Part shown: positions 53,541 through 62,353 of the stretch, piece by piece | Layout of the letters: each line of letters begins with the position of its first letter | Numbering within the stretch: position 1 is the stretch's first letter | Origin: a bacterium | GTDB taxonomy: Bacteria > Vulcanimicrobiota > JABDET01 | DNA: 64,000 nt | Assembly (NCBI GenBank): GCA_021800275.1 | Contig: JAJYZB010000011.1 | Span: 1 to 64,000, forward strand | Reading direction: 5' to 3' | The notes under the pieces: model-generated | Told to the model about the DNA's origin: nothing | The model's database searches: none | What the model saw: the letters and a program-made list of their open reading frames with translations, nothing else | Translations under genes and position numbers: made by a program

Positions 53541-54305
53541 TCAAAATTGAAAATTTGTGTTAGTGGCTTTGGAGGTTTGCTGCCTGAAAAATGTTTCATA
53601 TAAAAGTAGAGAGCCTGCAGCTGATACGTTTAAAGAATCTAAATGTCCCACCATCGGAATTTTCACCAGAATGTCACAATTGTTTTTGATCAAAAAGCTC
53701 AATCCTTTGTGTTCATTTCCAAGTGTTAAAACAACTTTTTCCGGATAAGGAATCTCCCGATAGTTTTTTTCTGCGGATTGGTCCGCTCCAATGATGAAAA
53801 ATCCATGCTTTCTTAAAACTAGAAGAGCTTGATGAAGATTAGAGGTCTTTACCACAGGGACATAGCGAATTGCCCCTGCAGAGGCTTTTGCAGCTCCGCC
53901 TGTCAGCCCTGCAGATCTCCTTTTGGGTAGAATAACTCCTTTTACTCCTACGGCGTCAGAGGTTCTCAGTAAGGCTCCCAGATTTTGCGGATCTTCTAAA
54001 TGATCCAGGGCTAGAAGAATAGTTTTGTCAGATAATTTTTTTAAAATTTCTTCTAAGCTGGAATACTCATGCGCTGATGCGATTCCAACAACTCCTTGAT
54101 GATTTTTATTTCCTGTGAGGTGATTTAATTTTTCTCGGGGAGAGAGAATGACGGGTATTCCAAGCTGTTCAGCGTTTTTTCGTATTTGTTTTAAAACTTC
54201 AGATTTTTCTTCGTGAAAAGAAATGTAAATTTTTTCAAAAGGAGATTTTCCTTTCAACGCTTCTAAGACAGGATGTCTTCCGTAAATAACCCCTTCATCT
54301 TCCAT
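53541..54305 (-). CDS. rlmB: 23S rRNA (guanosine-2'-O-)-methyltransferase RlmB-like (TrmH family)
   Basis: A 254-residue SpoU/TrmH protein: YGRHPVLEALKG (substrate-binding domain), LALDHLEDPQNLGALLRTSDAVGVKGVILPKRRS (motif 1), VLTLGNEHKGLSFLIKNNCDILVKIPMVGHLDSLNVSAAGSLLLYE (motifs 2 and 3, forming the knotted SAM site). RlmB methylates G2251 of 23S rRNA; the exact target could instead be another RNA. It is convergent to thiD. Confidence 0.93.
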   Translation of the reverse strand: MEDEGVIYGRHPVLEALKGKSPFEKIYISFHEEKSEVLKQIRKNAEQLGIPVILSPREKLNHLTGNKNHQGVVGIASAHEYSSLEEILKKLSDKTILLALDHLEDPQNLGALLRTSDAVGVKGVILPKRRSAGLTGGAAKASAGAIRYVPVVKTSNLHQALLVLRKHGFFIIGADQSAEKNYREIPYPEKVVLTLGNEHKGLSFLIKNNCDILVKIPMVGHLDSLNVSAAGSLLLYETFFRQQTSKATNTNFQF

Positions 54306-54379
54306 TTTTCACCCTTCTTCATCCTGGGAAACGATTCCTCTGGGTAATCACACTGGGGAAAATGCACGAGTAACATTCG

Positions 54380-55549
54380 TTAAAAAACGTCTATGACCAT
54401 AAAGTTGATCGTATTTTGTGATGGCTGAAGAGCTGTCCCATCAAAAGGATAGACTCTGTGATTTGCAGCTTGATGCTCGAATTCAAGTCTGAACTGCATT
54501 TGTTTAGGATGATGGGGTTGATAAGACAGAGTTAAGGTAGTATCAGTATAATGAAAAGGAGTTCCAGGGATGCTGGTTTCTTCGAAAAACCCTTGCGGAT
54601 CTGAAGCAAAAGTTTGTCTTAAAGTTTCTTCAAACAATCCATGTGCCAATCCGTCCTGATGATGGATATAAAGAGCGGTTCCATGAAAATGAGCGGCTCC
54701 ATAGTTTGCAGATTCTCCGTCCAGAACAAAGCTCCAATGTCTATCTGGTGAGTACTGACCATCCAGATAGCCGTAAAAATCGGGATTAAAATTTTGTTGT
54801 AACAGGTTATTCACAGTTATTGTAAATTGTTCCGGCCCTTCAATAAACCCGCCATTAAAGGTTAATTTTTTTGTGGCTTGATAAGAACTGTTGAATTCAA
54901 GTGTTGGAACATTGTTGATCGGAATGACTGCATTTTGGGTATTTGCAATTCCTAAGGTTGTATTCAGGGATGGGATTGGATTGTAGGAAAAAAAGATTCC
55001 TGTGAAGGTGTCAGGTTCAGCATAATCTAGGAGTGAATAAGTATTATTCCAGTTTCTGGCTGGATTGAAATTTTCGAATCCCAGGAGCTCTTTTTCTTTG
55101 CCAATGTGGATATCAAGCCCACTGCCAACCTGAAGGTTTAGATTTAGATAGGCCTGCCGTATGTCATAAGGGTTTCTCTGCTGAAAGGGTTTTGTGAAAA
55201 ATGAAATCCTGCCGTAGTAAGATTGGTAAAACATGATATTTTGTCCTGTATCCAGAGAAAGATGGAAGCCAATTCCATAAGGATGGCGTTTTGTTCCAGG
55301 AGACATTCGTAGGGTTAAATCAGCATTGTTTACAGTAAACCCATTGAGCTGCCAGTTGTCTCCGTAATTTCCGTTGTAACCTGTTTTTGGGTCAGCAAAA
55401 TTATAGGTGTAGGAAGAAATCAGAGTGATGAAAGATTGGATAGGGGCATGAGGATGCGATTTTGGAAAACCAGGCAGTGGGAGAATCAGCAGTATCCCTG
55501 TCAAAAAAAAGATTCTACCGACAGCAGTTCTCCAGAAAATGAAACGCAT
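54380..55549 (-). CDS. Putative beta-barrel porin
   Basis: A 389-residue exported barrel (401 if the upstream ATG at 55585 is used). The signal peptide is FFLTGILLILPLPGFP. Below it alternating strands such as FITLISSYTYNFADPKTGYNG, GFHLSLDTGQNIMFYQS, LDIHIGKEKELLGFENFNPARNW and LTLSYQP end in NTINFMVIDVF, with the terminal Phe of outer-membrane barrels. It resembles the beta-barrel porin-2 (OmpL-like) family. I prefer ATG 55549 because TATAAT (minus strand, 55596-55601) lies too close to 55585 for a leader. It is divergent to the KdpD-like kinase gene. Confidence 0.85.
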   Translation of the reverse strand: MRFIFWRTAVGRIFFLTGILLILPLPGFPKSHPHAPIQSFITLISSYTYNFADPKTGYNGNYGDNWQLNGFTVNNADLTLRMSPGTKRHPYGIGFHLSLDTGQNIMFYQSYYGRISFFTKPFQQRNPYDIRQAYLNLNLQVGSGLDIHIGKEKELLGFENFNPARNWNNTYSLLDYAEPDTFTGIFFSYNPIPSLNTTLGIANTQNAVIPINNVPTLEFNSSYQATKKLTFNGGFIEGPEQFTITVNNLLQQNFNPDFYGYLDGQYSPDRHWSFVLDGESANYGAAHFHGTALYIHHQDGLAHGLFEETLRQTFASDPQGFFEETSIPGTPFHYTDTTLTLSYQPHHPKQMQFRLEFEHQAANHRVYPFDGTALQPSQNTINFMVIDVF

Positions 55550-55751
55550 AACCTTTGAAAAATCTTGTGAAAAAGAAAAAGTCATAACACTTTGTATTAT
55601 AATCCCGATATATTAATATCCTGTAAGAAGTTTTGGATGGAAAATAAAAATTTCGTAAATGTTCGGAAGGGTTGACTGCTGGTGCAGCATCGAATGAACT
55701 GCAAAACTGATAAACTGCAAGAACTATTAAAGATCTGTAGAACTATTTATT

Positions 55752-57074
55752 ATGATATTTTTTGGGATTTTATTTGCAGTTTTTATTTCAATAATCTGGC
55801 TTGCCGTAAAAGCGGGAAGAGAAGCAGCAGATGCGAAAGAAAGAGAAGCCCAAACCGCTTTTCTTTACTCTTTGATTCGAGAAATCGCCGTTTCCGCAAA
55901 ATTGGAAAACGCTTTACAGGTTATTGCAGAAAGAGTAGGGGAGATGTTTCACTGCAATTTAGTTCTTTTTGTCGCGGAAAATGGTGTCCTCCATCAAATA
56001 GCGCAGTACCCTTCCTCCATTAAAATGGATGAGTCTGATTCTGCAAAAGCTTTATGGGCATTTCAAAATAATCAATCTGCTGGCTGCCGCACCAGTTTTT
56101 TTTCGGGATCAGAGTGGCTGTTTCTGCCTTTAGAAGTGGAGGGGCACCCAGTTGGAATTTTGAGTCTGGCTCTGAAACAAAATGAAGAGATTATTTCCGC
56201 AAAACAGGAAGGATTTTTAGAAGCTGCTGCTGCCCAATTAGGAATCGTGATTGAAAGAGCTCGACATTTAAAAGTTATTGAGGAAGCCCGATTTGCTAAT
56301 GAGGCAAGGAAACTGGAGACTACTCTTTTGTCCTGTGTTTCTCATGATTTTAGAACTCCGATTTCCTCTATTCTCGGCGCCAGCACCAGCCTTTTAAATG
56401 AAGAAGTTTTGTATAATTCTGCTTCTCAAAAAGAACTTCTGCTGACGATTAGAGATGAAGCGGAAAGACTGAACCGTTTTGTCATGAATTTACTGGATAT
56501 GATGAAATTAAAATCAGGCTTGAAATTGAATCAGGAATGGGTGGATTTTCAGGATTTGTTAGGTTCTTCTATCTCCAGATTAACCAATCTCCTGGAGAAC
56601 CGCCGCGTCGTCATTGATATTCCTCCTGATCTTCCGATGTTGTTTGTGGATTTTGTTCTGTTTGATCACGTGCTTTTGAATTTGTTGGATAATGCGGTGA
56701 AGTATTCCAGCGAGGGAAGTTATATTACTATCTCTGCCAGGAAGGGAATAAATTCTGTCCAGATTGAAATCCAAGATGAAGGAATTGGAGTTCCAGTCAC
56801 AGAGTTAGATTTGATCTTTGAAGAATTTTATCGAGTGAAAAGGACCTCTTCTATTTCTGGCACAGGACTCGGTTTGTCAATTTGCAGGGGGATTGTGCAA
56901 GCCCACGGAGGCAGAATTTTTATAACTTCGCCAGATTCTGGAAAAGGAACCTCTGTGATTCTTGAAATCTCTTCAGCGGATCAAAACCCAGCGATCATGG
57001 ATGATCCTGATCGAACAGAGGAACAGATGGTTACTGGCAGCATATTTTCGGAGAGGCTGCGGCTGTCAAGTTAA
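55752..57074 (+). CDS. KdpD-like histidine kinase
   Basis: A 440-residue kinase resembling the C-terminal half of KdpD. One membrane helix (IFFGILFAVFISIIWLAVKAG) precedes REAQTAFLYSLIREIAVSAKLENALQVIAE (the same linker that begins the KdpD GAF region) and a GAF domain. The HisKA domain has LLSCVSHDFRTPISSILGAS with H198, LLDMMKLKSG and the N box NLLDNAVKYSSEG; the ATPase motifs are DEGIGVPVTE and GTGLGLSICRGIVQAHGG. It is directly followed by kdpE (TAATG overlap). The ATP-binding motifs are intact. It lacks the KdpD and USP input domains, which are in the truncated KdpD at 40416-42356. Confidence 0.94.
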   Translation: MIFFGILFAVFISIIWLAVKAGREAADAKEREAQTAFLYSLIREIAVSAKLENALQVIAERVGEMFHCNLVLFVAENGVLHQIAQYPSSIKMDESDSAKALWAFQNNQSAGCRTSFFSGSEWLFLPLEVEGHPVGILSLALKQNEEIISAKQEGFLEAAAAQLGIVIERARHLKVIEEARFANEARKLETTLLSCVSHDFRTPISSILGASTSLLNEEVLYNSASQKELLLTIRDEAERLNRFVMNLLDMMKLKSGLKLNQEWVDFQDLLGSSISRLTNLLENRRVVIDIPPDLPMLFVDFVLFDHVLLNLLDNAVKYSSEGSYITISARKGINSVQIEIQDEGIGVPVTELDLIFEEFYRVKRTSSISGTGLGLSICRGIVQAHGGRIFITSPDSGKGTSVILEISSADQNPAIMDDPDRTEEQMVTGSIFSERLRLSS

Positions 57075-57772
57075 TGGTTGAAAAATTAGCCAAGATTTTG
57101 GTCGTGGATGATGAAATTCAAATTCGAAGGCTCTTGAGAGTTAGTTTGACAGCGCATCATTATGATGTGTTAGAAGCGGTCTCTGGCGCAGAAGCATCTG
57201 AGGCATTGGCTTCTGAGAATCCTGATTTAATGATTTTGGATTTGGGACTGCCGGATGAAGATGGATTTGCAGTGATCCGCAAGTTAAGAGAATGGTCAAA
57301 ACTTCCCGTGATTGTCCTGTCTGTTCGCTCTCAAGAAAAGGATAAAATTTTAGCGCTTGATTTAGGGGCGAATGATTATGTGGATAAGCCCTTTAACATG
57401 GGTGAGCTGCTGGCTCGAATTCGAGCTGTTCTGAGGCAGAAGATCCAGTCTGAAGGAGTAGATCCAGTTTTTCAGTGCGGTGAATTAAGAATCGATTTTG
57501 TTAAAAGATTGGTGGTGCTTGAGGCACAGGAGATTAAGCTGACCCCAAAGGAGTATGAACTTCTGCGGGTTCTGGCAGTTAAAGCGGGAAGAGTTCTTAC
57601 CCATCAGCAACTTTTGCGAGAAGTCTGGGGGGAAGAATTTAGGGATGATACTCAGTATCTGCGAGTTTACGTGAGGCAGCTGCGCCAGAAGATTGAGAAG
57701 AATCCTGCTGTGCCATTTTATATTTTGACAGAGCCAGGAGTAGGCTATAGAATGAGAGCTGCTATCCCATGA
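57074..57772 (+). CDS. kdpE: KdpE-like response regulator (OmpR family)
   Basis: A 232-residue OmpR-type regulator with the receiver D56 (MILDLGLPDEDG), LSVRSQEKDKILALDLGANDYVDKPF and a C-terminal winged helix (LTPKEYELLRVLAVKAGRVLTHQQLLREVWG, YLRVYVRQLRQKIEKNPAVPFYILTEPGVGYRM). The YLRVYVRQLRQKIEKNPA stretch is diagnostic of KdpE. It should activate kdpABC when phosphorylated. The ATG overlaps the kinase stop, so the pair is translationally coupled. The kdp operon is about 10 kb away on the other strand. Confidence 0.92.
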   Translation: MVEKLAKILVVDDEIQIRRLLRVSLTAHHYDVLEAVSGAEASEALASENPDLMILDLGLPDEDGFAVIRKLREWSKLPVIVLSVRSQEKDKILALDLGANDYVDKPFNMGELLARIRAVLRQKIQSEGVDPVFQCGELRIDFVKRLVVLEAQEIKLTPKEYELLRVLAVKAGRVLTHQQLLREVWGEEFRDDTQYLRVYVRQLRQKIEKNPAVPFYILTEPGVGYRMRAAIP

Positions 57773-59339
57773 CTCTCAATTGTTTTTGAAGTGCTGTGTA
57801 ATCAATTTTTGTGTTGTGTCTTTTGTCCATGGGGATTTTTTTTACGATTTTAATTTCGTCCACTGGAGCGGATTTCAGTTTTTCCTGAAGGGTGGTCAGG
57901 TTTGGGAGAGACTGTCCTTCATATGGCTCAAGAATCAGGATTCGTTTCTTTTCATTGAAAATGAATGCAGCGTGTCGAACCTCTTCAAATTCCCATGCAG
58001 CATACTCCACTTCAAAGGGATAGATGGATTTTTCTCCATCCCAGATTTTTGCAGCACACCTGCCTAAAAGCCAGAGCCTTCCACTGTTGTCCAGGCAGCC
58101 GGCATCCCCGGTTCGATGCCAAATTGCTTCTCCAACTCTGAATTTGGTTTCCTCATTTCCAATTCCATTCAAATAGCCAGGTAGAACGTGGGGGCCGCTG
58201 ACCACAATTTCTCCTTTTTTGAGAGGGGGCAGGAGGCGTTCGGAAAATTCCTGGGGAGACCAATTTGGAATTGGCTTTCCCCAGGTGTCTTGAAGAATAA
58301 CGATTTGGATTTTTTCAACAGGATGACCCGCAAGAAGTCCATTTCCTGAACCCATTTTTTTTTGATCTTCAATGCTGATGTTCTTTTTTTCCAGATGGGC
58401 AATAGGTTCAGCTTCTGTTGATCCATAAACAGCCGTGATCTCTGCTTTAGGGGCAAGGTTTTGCAGTTCAGTCAGATTTCTAGGCAGCACAGGTCCACCT
58501 CCTGTATAAATGGATGTGATATTTTCGAAAGTAAAAGGTTTTTGTTTTTGACGCTGAACCAGTCGGTCTAGAAAAGCAGGAGGGGCAAGAATGGAAGAAA
58601 CTTTTTCAAGCGCGATCTGTCTTATAACAGGGTCAGGATTGATTTCTCCAGGGCGTCTCGGGTCAGCATCCGGGATCACACAGGTGAAACCTGATGCCAG
58701 AAATGAGAGGAGAAAGATGGGAAGGTTGGTTAAAACAATATCTTCCCTTGGAATTTTGAAAGTTGAAGCTGTGGCTTGATGCTGCGAGAAAAGAAACCCA
58801 TGAGTTCGAACAGTCCCTTTTGGCTTCCCTGTGCTTCCACTTGTGAAGGTGATTAAGGCAGGAGCAGAATCTGCTGTTTCTTCTTTTTGAACAAAAGGTT
58901 TACAATGAGCCGCTTTTTGGATAGGAATGGCTCCAGGGAATGGGATGCTGCCAGTGGTGAATCGAGTTTTGATTTTTCTAAGAGAGGGGGAAAAGAGGCT
59001 TAAAACATGGGCAGCAGAGCTGCCTATCAGGGTATCACATTGAAAAAGAGCTGAACAGGATTGGATTTGTTCTTTTGTAAAAGAGGGGTCAATAAAAACT
59101 CCTGCAGCCTGAATTAGAAAAAGAGCGGTCAGAATAAGGTAAAGATTTAAGCTCATAGGAACAAAAAGAAGAACACCATCTCCCGGGTGAATTCCATTTT
59201 GGGTGAAGAGTTCAGCGAGTTTTTCCGAGCGGTCCAGAAGATCTTTAAAACAGATTCCGATCCTTGATTTTGGATCTCGGATCGCCGTTTTGTTTGGATT
59301 TTCTTCTGCCCTTTCTCTAAGGATTTGAGAGATGTTCAC
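57762..59339 (-). CDS. AMP-dependent acyl-CoA synthetase/ligase
   Basis: A 525-residue ANL-superfamily enzyme. The phosphate-binding loop is ITFTSGSTGKPKGTVRTH, then IYTGGGPVLPRN, AVYGSTEAEPIAHL, WHRTGDAGCLDNSGRLWLLGR and the C-terminal catalytic Lys region KKIPMDKRHNTKIDYTALQKQL. It activates a carboxylic acid as acyl-AMP, then usually forms acyl-CoA. The pattern resembles OleC-type beta-lactone synthetases or fatty acyl ligases; no other ole genes are nearby. Its ATG overlaps the end of the GNAT gene by four bases (ATGA), so it is co-transcribed with it. Its 3' end overlaps kdpE by 11 bases, convergently. Confidence 0.9.
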   Translation of the reverse strand: MNISQILRERAEENPNKTAIRDPKSRIGICFKDLLDRSEKLAELFTQNGIHPGDGVLLFVPMSLNLYLILTALFLIQAAGVFIDPSFTKEQIQSCSALFQCDTLIGSSAAHVLSLFSPSLRKIKTRFTTGSIPFPGAIPIQKAAHCKPFVQKEETADSAPALITFTSGSTGKPKGTVRTHGFLFSQHQATASTFKIPREDIVLTNLPIFLLSFLASGFTCVIPDADPRRPGEINPDPVIRQIALEKVSSILAPPAFLDRLVQRQKQKPFTFENITSIYTGGGPVLPRNLTELQNLAPKAEITAVYGSTEAEPIAHLEKKNISIEDQKKMGSGNGLLAGHPVEKIQIVILQDTWGKPIPNWSPQEFSERLLPPLKKGEIVVSGPHVLPGYLNGIGNEETKFRVGEAIWHRTGDAGCLDNSGRLWLLGRCAAKIWDGEKSIYPFEVEYAAWEFEEVRHAAFIFNEKKRILILEPYEGQSLPNLTTLQEKLKSAPVDEIKIVKKIPMDKRHNTKIDYTALQKQLRVMG

Positions 59340-60352
59340 AGATGGCTTATGTCCTTTGCAAAAAGAGTATAGCGGCGCAGGGGCTCAAGATTTGAACCAA
59401 AAAGTCGAGCAGAGATTTTCAGGGACCGATTTTTCTCGTGCATATAAGCATGAATTGCTCGAGTATATCCGAGTTTAAATCCAACATCCTGGCAGGCTGC
59501 AAGAAGAAAATTGCCTAATCCTTTTCCTCTCCAGTTGGGGTGAACTGCCGTTGATTTTAAAATTACGGTTTTAATTTTCCCTCCCCGTTTTTTTTCGAAA
59601 AAATCGGGGATCGCAAAAATAAAACCTGCGAGTTTTCCCCCATTTTCCTCTTCAGCAAAAAGGATGAGGTCAGGGTTCAGCATATTCTTCACAGGGAGGT
59701 AAAGAGAAAAAAAATTTTCCTGTGAGATAGGAGAGTAAAGAAAATTTTCTTTGAAACTCTCAATTGAAAGAGTATAGATTTTTTTCAGCTCTTCCTGAAA
59801 CTTTTCAAAAAAGAGGGGACGGATTCGAATTCCCTGAGGTGGATCTGAAATCTGATTCTCCCCGCTTAAATTTCTGTTCAGGGTAGAATAATAGGTGGCA
59901 GCAGAAGAAAAACCAGCTTTAAAAAAATGTTCAGGCCAATCAGCAGGGTGGTCAATTTCAAGGAAGAATTGAGGTTCTGTTCCTTTTTCCGTAATCAGTC
60001 TGTAAGAATGCCAGGTGCTTCCATCCATGGGTCCTATGATAATCTGGCAACCTCTATTTCTCAACTCTCTACAGGCATGCTCCAGAAGAAATAAACCTGC
60101 TTCCGGATTGGCTGCAGCATAATGCCCGACAAGCCCTGTTGGTTTCCCCTCATGCAGAGGGGGACTGTTCCACCAGAGAGAGCATCTTGCCGCGATTTTC
60201 CCCTTTTCAAAGCTGATTAGATGCAGATCCGCATTCTGTTCGACACAGGCATCAGGGTTAAGAGGAGAAGTTCCATTTAAAGAGCAGAATATTTCAAGAT
60301 CTTCCCCTGGCAGAGTTATTTTAAGTTCAAGCATTCGTTTGTTTTTTTTCAA
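59336..60352 (-). CDS. GNAT family N-acetyltransferase
   Basis: A 338-residue protein. The C-terminal half has a GNAT acetyl-CoA site (KSTAVHPNWRGKGLGNFLLAACQDVGFKLGYTRAI). The N-terminal half has a second GNAT-like region (GLFLLEHACRELRNRGCQIIIGPMDGSTWHSYRL) that probably has lost the cofactor loop, so this may be a tandem or bilobal GNAT. Its substrate is unknown; coupling with the downstream acyl-CoA ligase (4-base overlap) suggests a joint role in modifying a small molecule or protein. The start is a TTG at 60352 or the ATG at 60334; the first is chosen because GGAG lies upstream, though further than ideal. Confidence 0.85.
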   Translation of the reverse strand: MKKNKRMLELKITLPGEDLEIFCSLNGTSPLNPDACVEQNADLHLISFEKGKIAARCSLWWNSPPLHEGKPTGLVGHYAAANPEAGLFLLEHACRELRNRGCQIIIGPMDGSTWHSYRLITEKGTEPQFFLEIDHPADWPEHFFKAGFSSAATYYSTLNRNLSGENQISDPPQGIRIRPLFFEKFQEELKKIYTLSIESFKENFLYSPISQENFFSLYLPVKNMLNPDLILFAEEENGGKLAGFIFAIPDFFEKKRGGKIKTVILKSTAVHPNWRGKGLGNFLLAACQDVGFKLGYTRAIHAYMHEKNRSLKISARLFGSNLEPLRRYTLFAKDISHL

Positions 60353-60495
60353 AGGAAATTAAATCTCCTGTTTAAAGAAAGATCAGGGAAGATGTTCTGG
60401 ATGTATATTTTAAAATATTAAAGGAATTACTGCTGCTGTGGCGTAACTTTTTTGTAATTTATGAAACCGTTTGAAAAAAATAATAGTGAAAAACA

Positions 60496-61413
60496 ATGAA
60501 TTTTTTAAAAAAATTATTTCGTTTGACAGCTGCTCTTTTTGCTGTTTTACTGGTTGTTATTCTTCTAGGGATAGGGGGAATCTATTTTGTCAGCCAGCGA
60601 AAAATGGATCAGACTTATGCTATTCATCCTGTTTTAATCAAGATACCAACGGATAAAAAAGCGATTTTAAGAGGGCATCACCTGGTTCATGCGATTCTGG
60701 GCTGCATGGCATGTCATGGCAAAAACTTGGCGGGGAAAGTTTTGATCAATAATCCTGCTGTGGGCAGAATTGTCCCTAAAAATTTAACGCGGGGAAAAGG
60801 GGGAATTGGAGACCAGTTTACCACAGAAGATTGGGTTATGGCGATACGAAATGGAGTCAGTCCAGACAGGAAATCTTTAATTTTGATGCCTTCTCTAAAT
60901 TTTTCTTATCTCTCAAAAAAAGATTTAGGGGATGTGATTGCTTATCTTAAAAGCATTCCACCTGTCAATCATTCTCTTCCTTCGAACAAGCTCGGTCCCA
61001 TTTTTCGTTTAGTGATCGCTAAAGGAGGGTCAGATCTTCTTTCTGCCTCGGTCATTAATCAAAATCAGAAACCTCTCCCTTCTGGGAAAATAGGCACCTC
61101 TGATTATGGCTATTATTTGGTTCATATTGCTGGCTGCATGCACTGTCATGGGCCTAATTTGGCTGGAGGTACTGTTCCTGGCGGCGCTCCTCCAGGAACT
61201 CCTCCTGCAGCTAATCTTACTCCTGCGGGAATTGGAACCTGGAATGAGAAAGATTTCATGACCTTGATGAGAACAGGAAAAAGACCTGATGGTTCAGCTG
61301 TCAGCAGTTTTATGCCCTGGAAAGTTTTCAGACACATGAAGGATAAAGAACTGCAGTCTATCTGGCTGTATCTGAAAACTCTGCCTCCCGCTGAGTCCAA
61401 CGGAAAAAAGTGA
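60496..61413 (+). CDS. Membrane-anchored di-haem cytochrome c
   Basis: A 305-residue protein with a single N-terminal membrane helix (LTAALFAVLLVVILLGIGGIYF) and two cytochrome c domains. The haem-binding motifs are CMACH at residues 70-74 and CMHCH at 214-218, each in a HGxNLAG context. Possible distal Met ligands are in LILMPSLNFS and SSFMPWKVF. It acts in electron transfer at the periplasmic face of the inner membrane, resembling cytochromes of alcohol dehydrogenases and similar oxidases. No partner dehydrogenase is adjacent. There is no strong ribosome binding site at the ATG. Confidence 0.93.
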   Translation: MNFLKKLFRLTAALFAVLLVVILLGIGGIYFVSQRKMDQTYAIHPVLIKIPTDKKAILRGHHLVHAILGCMACHGKNLAGKVLINNPAVGRIVPKNLTRGKGGIGDQFTTEDWVMAIRNGVSPDRKSLILMPSLNFSYLSKKDLGDVIAYLKSIPPVNHSLPSNKLGPIFRLVIAKGGSDLLSASVINQNQKPLPSGKIGTSDYGYYLVHIAGCMHCHGPNLAGGTVPGGAPPGTPPAANLTPAGIGTWNEKDFMTLMRTGKRPDGSAVSSFMPWKVFRHMKDKELQSIWLYLKTLPPAESNGKK

Positions 61414-61435
61414 ATGAAATAATATTTTCACAATC

Positions 61436-61540
61436 ATGAACATAATGCTCGAAGTCATTGAAAATAGGCAGTTCAGTTCTGCCGCAAAAGTAGTGCAGCT
61501 TCTTGTGGAGAACGCCGACATAAGCAAAACATGCGTATGA
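61436..61540 (+). CDS. Possible 34-residue peptide
   Basis: A short frame after the cytochrome gene reads MNIMLEVIENRQFSSAAKVV, then QLLVENADISKTCV, a composition like an amphipathic helix or a fragment of a helical repeat protein. There is no ribosome binding site, so it may be chance or a decayed gene. Confidence 0.2.
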   Translation: MNIMLEVIENRQFSSAAKVVQLLVENADISKTCV

Positions 61541-61579
61541 GTTTTGGGAATTTAGCAGGTCAGGGAGCTTTGCCGCTGA

Positions 61580-62353
61580 TTAATGCTGCCCGATCAGTTT
61601 GTGGGTCTGAGGAATAACACGAACGTCTTGTAAAAGTTTGAGTGCTTTATAATGCCATGTTAAAAGCTGTGTTTCAGTGGGAGGGAGAAGAGTATAAATA
61701 GGGGTAACAGGCTGTAAAATAACAGGGATGGTTCTTGAAACTTTTTTGACCAGGCTTAATGCTTGTAAAATTTCTTCTTCTGCTGTATCCTTTGTGAGTA
61801 CGATTTTCACATAAGCGTTTCTCTCTGCAGCCAGTTTTAAAAATTCTTCATGTTTATCCCACAAAGGTTTTTCTTCTGCGGAGGATGGAAGTTTTATATC
61901 CATAGATATGATGTCCAGGAACGGAAGAAGAGGTTTTAATGGATCAGGAAGAGTTCCTCCTGTTTCCAGAAAAATTACTTCTTTTTTTTCTTTTAAGATA
62001 GGAAGAAGTTTTTGAAGGAATGGGCTCTGCACAAGAGGCTCTCCCCCTGTTAAGCTGATGCTGTGGTGCGGCAGGCTGAAAAAGGGAGTTAAAAATTCTA
62101 TCGTTCTTTCAATAGAAATTGGGTTTTCAAACGTATGGAAAATCCGGCTGCCAGGCGGATCTTCCCGCTCTCCTTTTCCTGTTAAATGAAATGATTCAGG
62201 AGTATCACACCAGGCGCATCTCAGATTGCATCTGTACAGTCTGAGAAAAATTTGCTGCACCCCGACATAGATCCCTTCTCCTTGAATGGCATGGAAAATT
62301 TCCATGATATGTCCATCAGCAGAATGGCTTACTTCACCCATTTGACTTTGCAT
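61580..62353 (-). CDS. queE: 7-carboxy-7-deazaguanine synthase
   Basis: A 257-residue radical SAM enzyme of queuosine synthesis. The cluster motif is Cx3Cx2C in LYRCNLRCAWCDTPES, preceded by EIFHAIQGEGIYVGVQQIFLRL, and followed by SLTGGEPLVQ and FLETGGTLPDPL. It converts carboxytetrahydropterin to 7-carboxy-7-deazaguanine. The start could be 62353 or a shorter ATG (GHIMEIF). It overlaps the DUF366 gene by 25 bases, so the three que-type genes form one operon. Confidence 0.93.
   Translation of the reverse strand: MQSQMGEVSHSADGHIMEIFHAIQGEGIYVGVQQIFLRLYRCNLRCAWCDTPESFHLTGKGEREDPPGSRIFHTFENPISIERTIEFLTPFFSLPHHSISLTGGEPLVQSPFLQKLLPILKEKKEVIFLETGGTLPDPLKPLLPFLDIISMDIKLPSSAEEKPLWDKHEEFLKLAAERNAYVKIVLTKDTAEEEILQALSLVKKVSRTIPVILQPVTPIYTLLPPTETQLLTWHYKALKLLQDVRVIPQTHKLIGQH

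Noticed and set aside
53531-53554. Inverted repeat ATTTTCAAT/ATTGAAAAT as terminator for thiD or rlmB
   Set aside because: It is AT-only, has no T-run and overlaps the rlmB 3' coding end.
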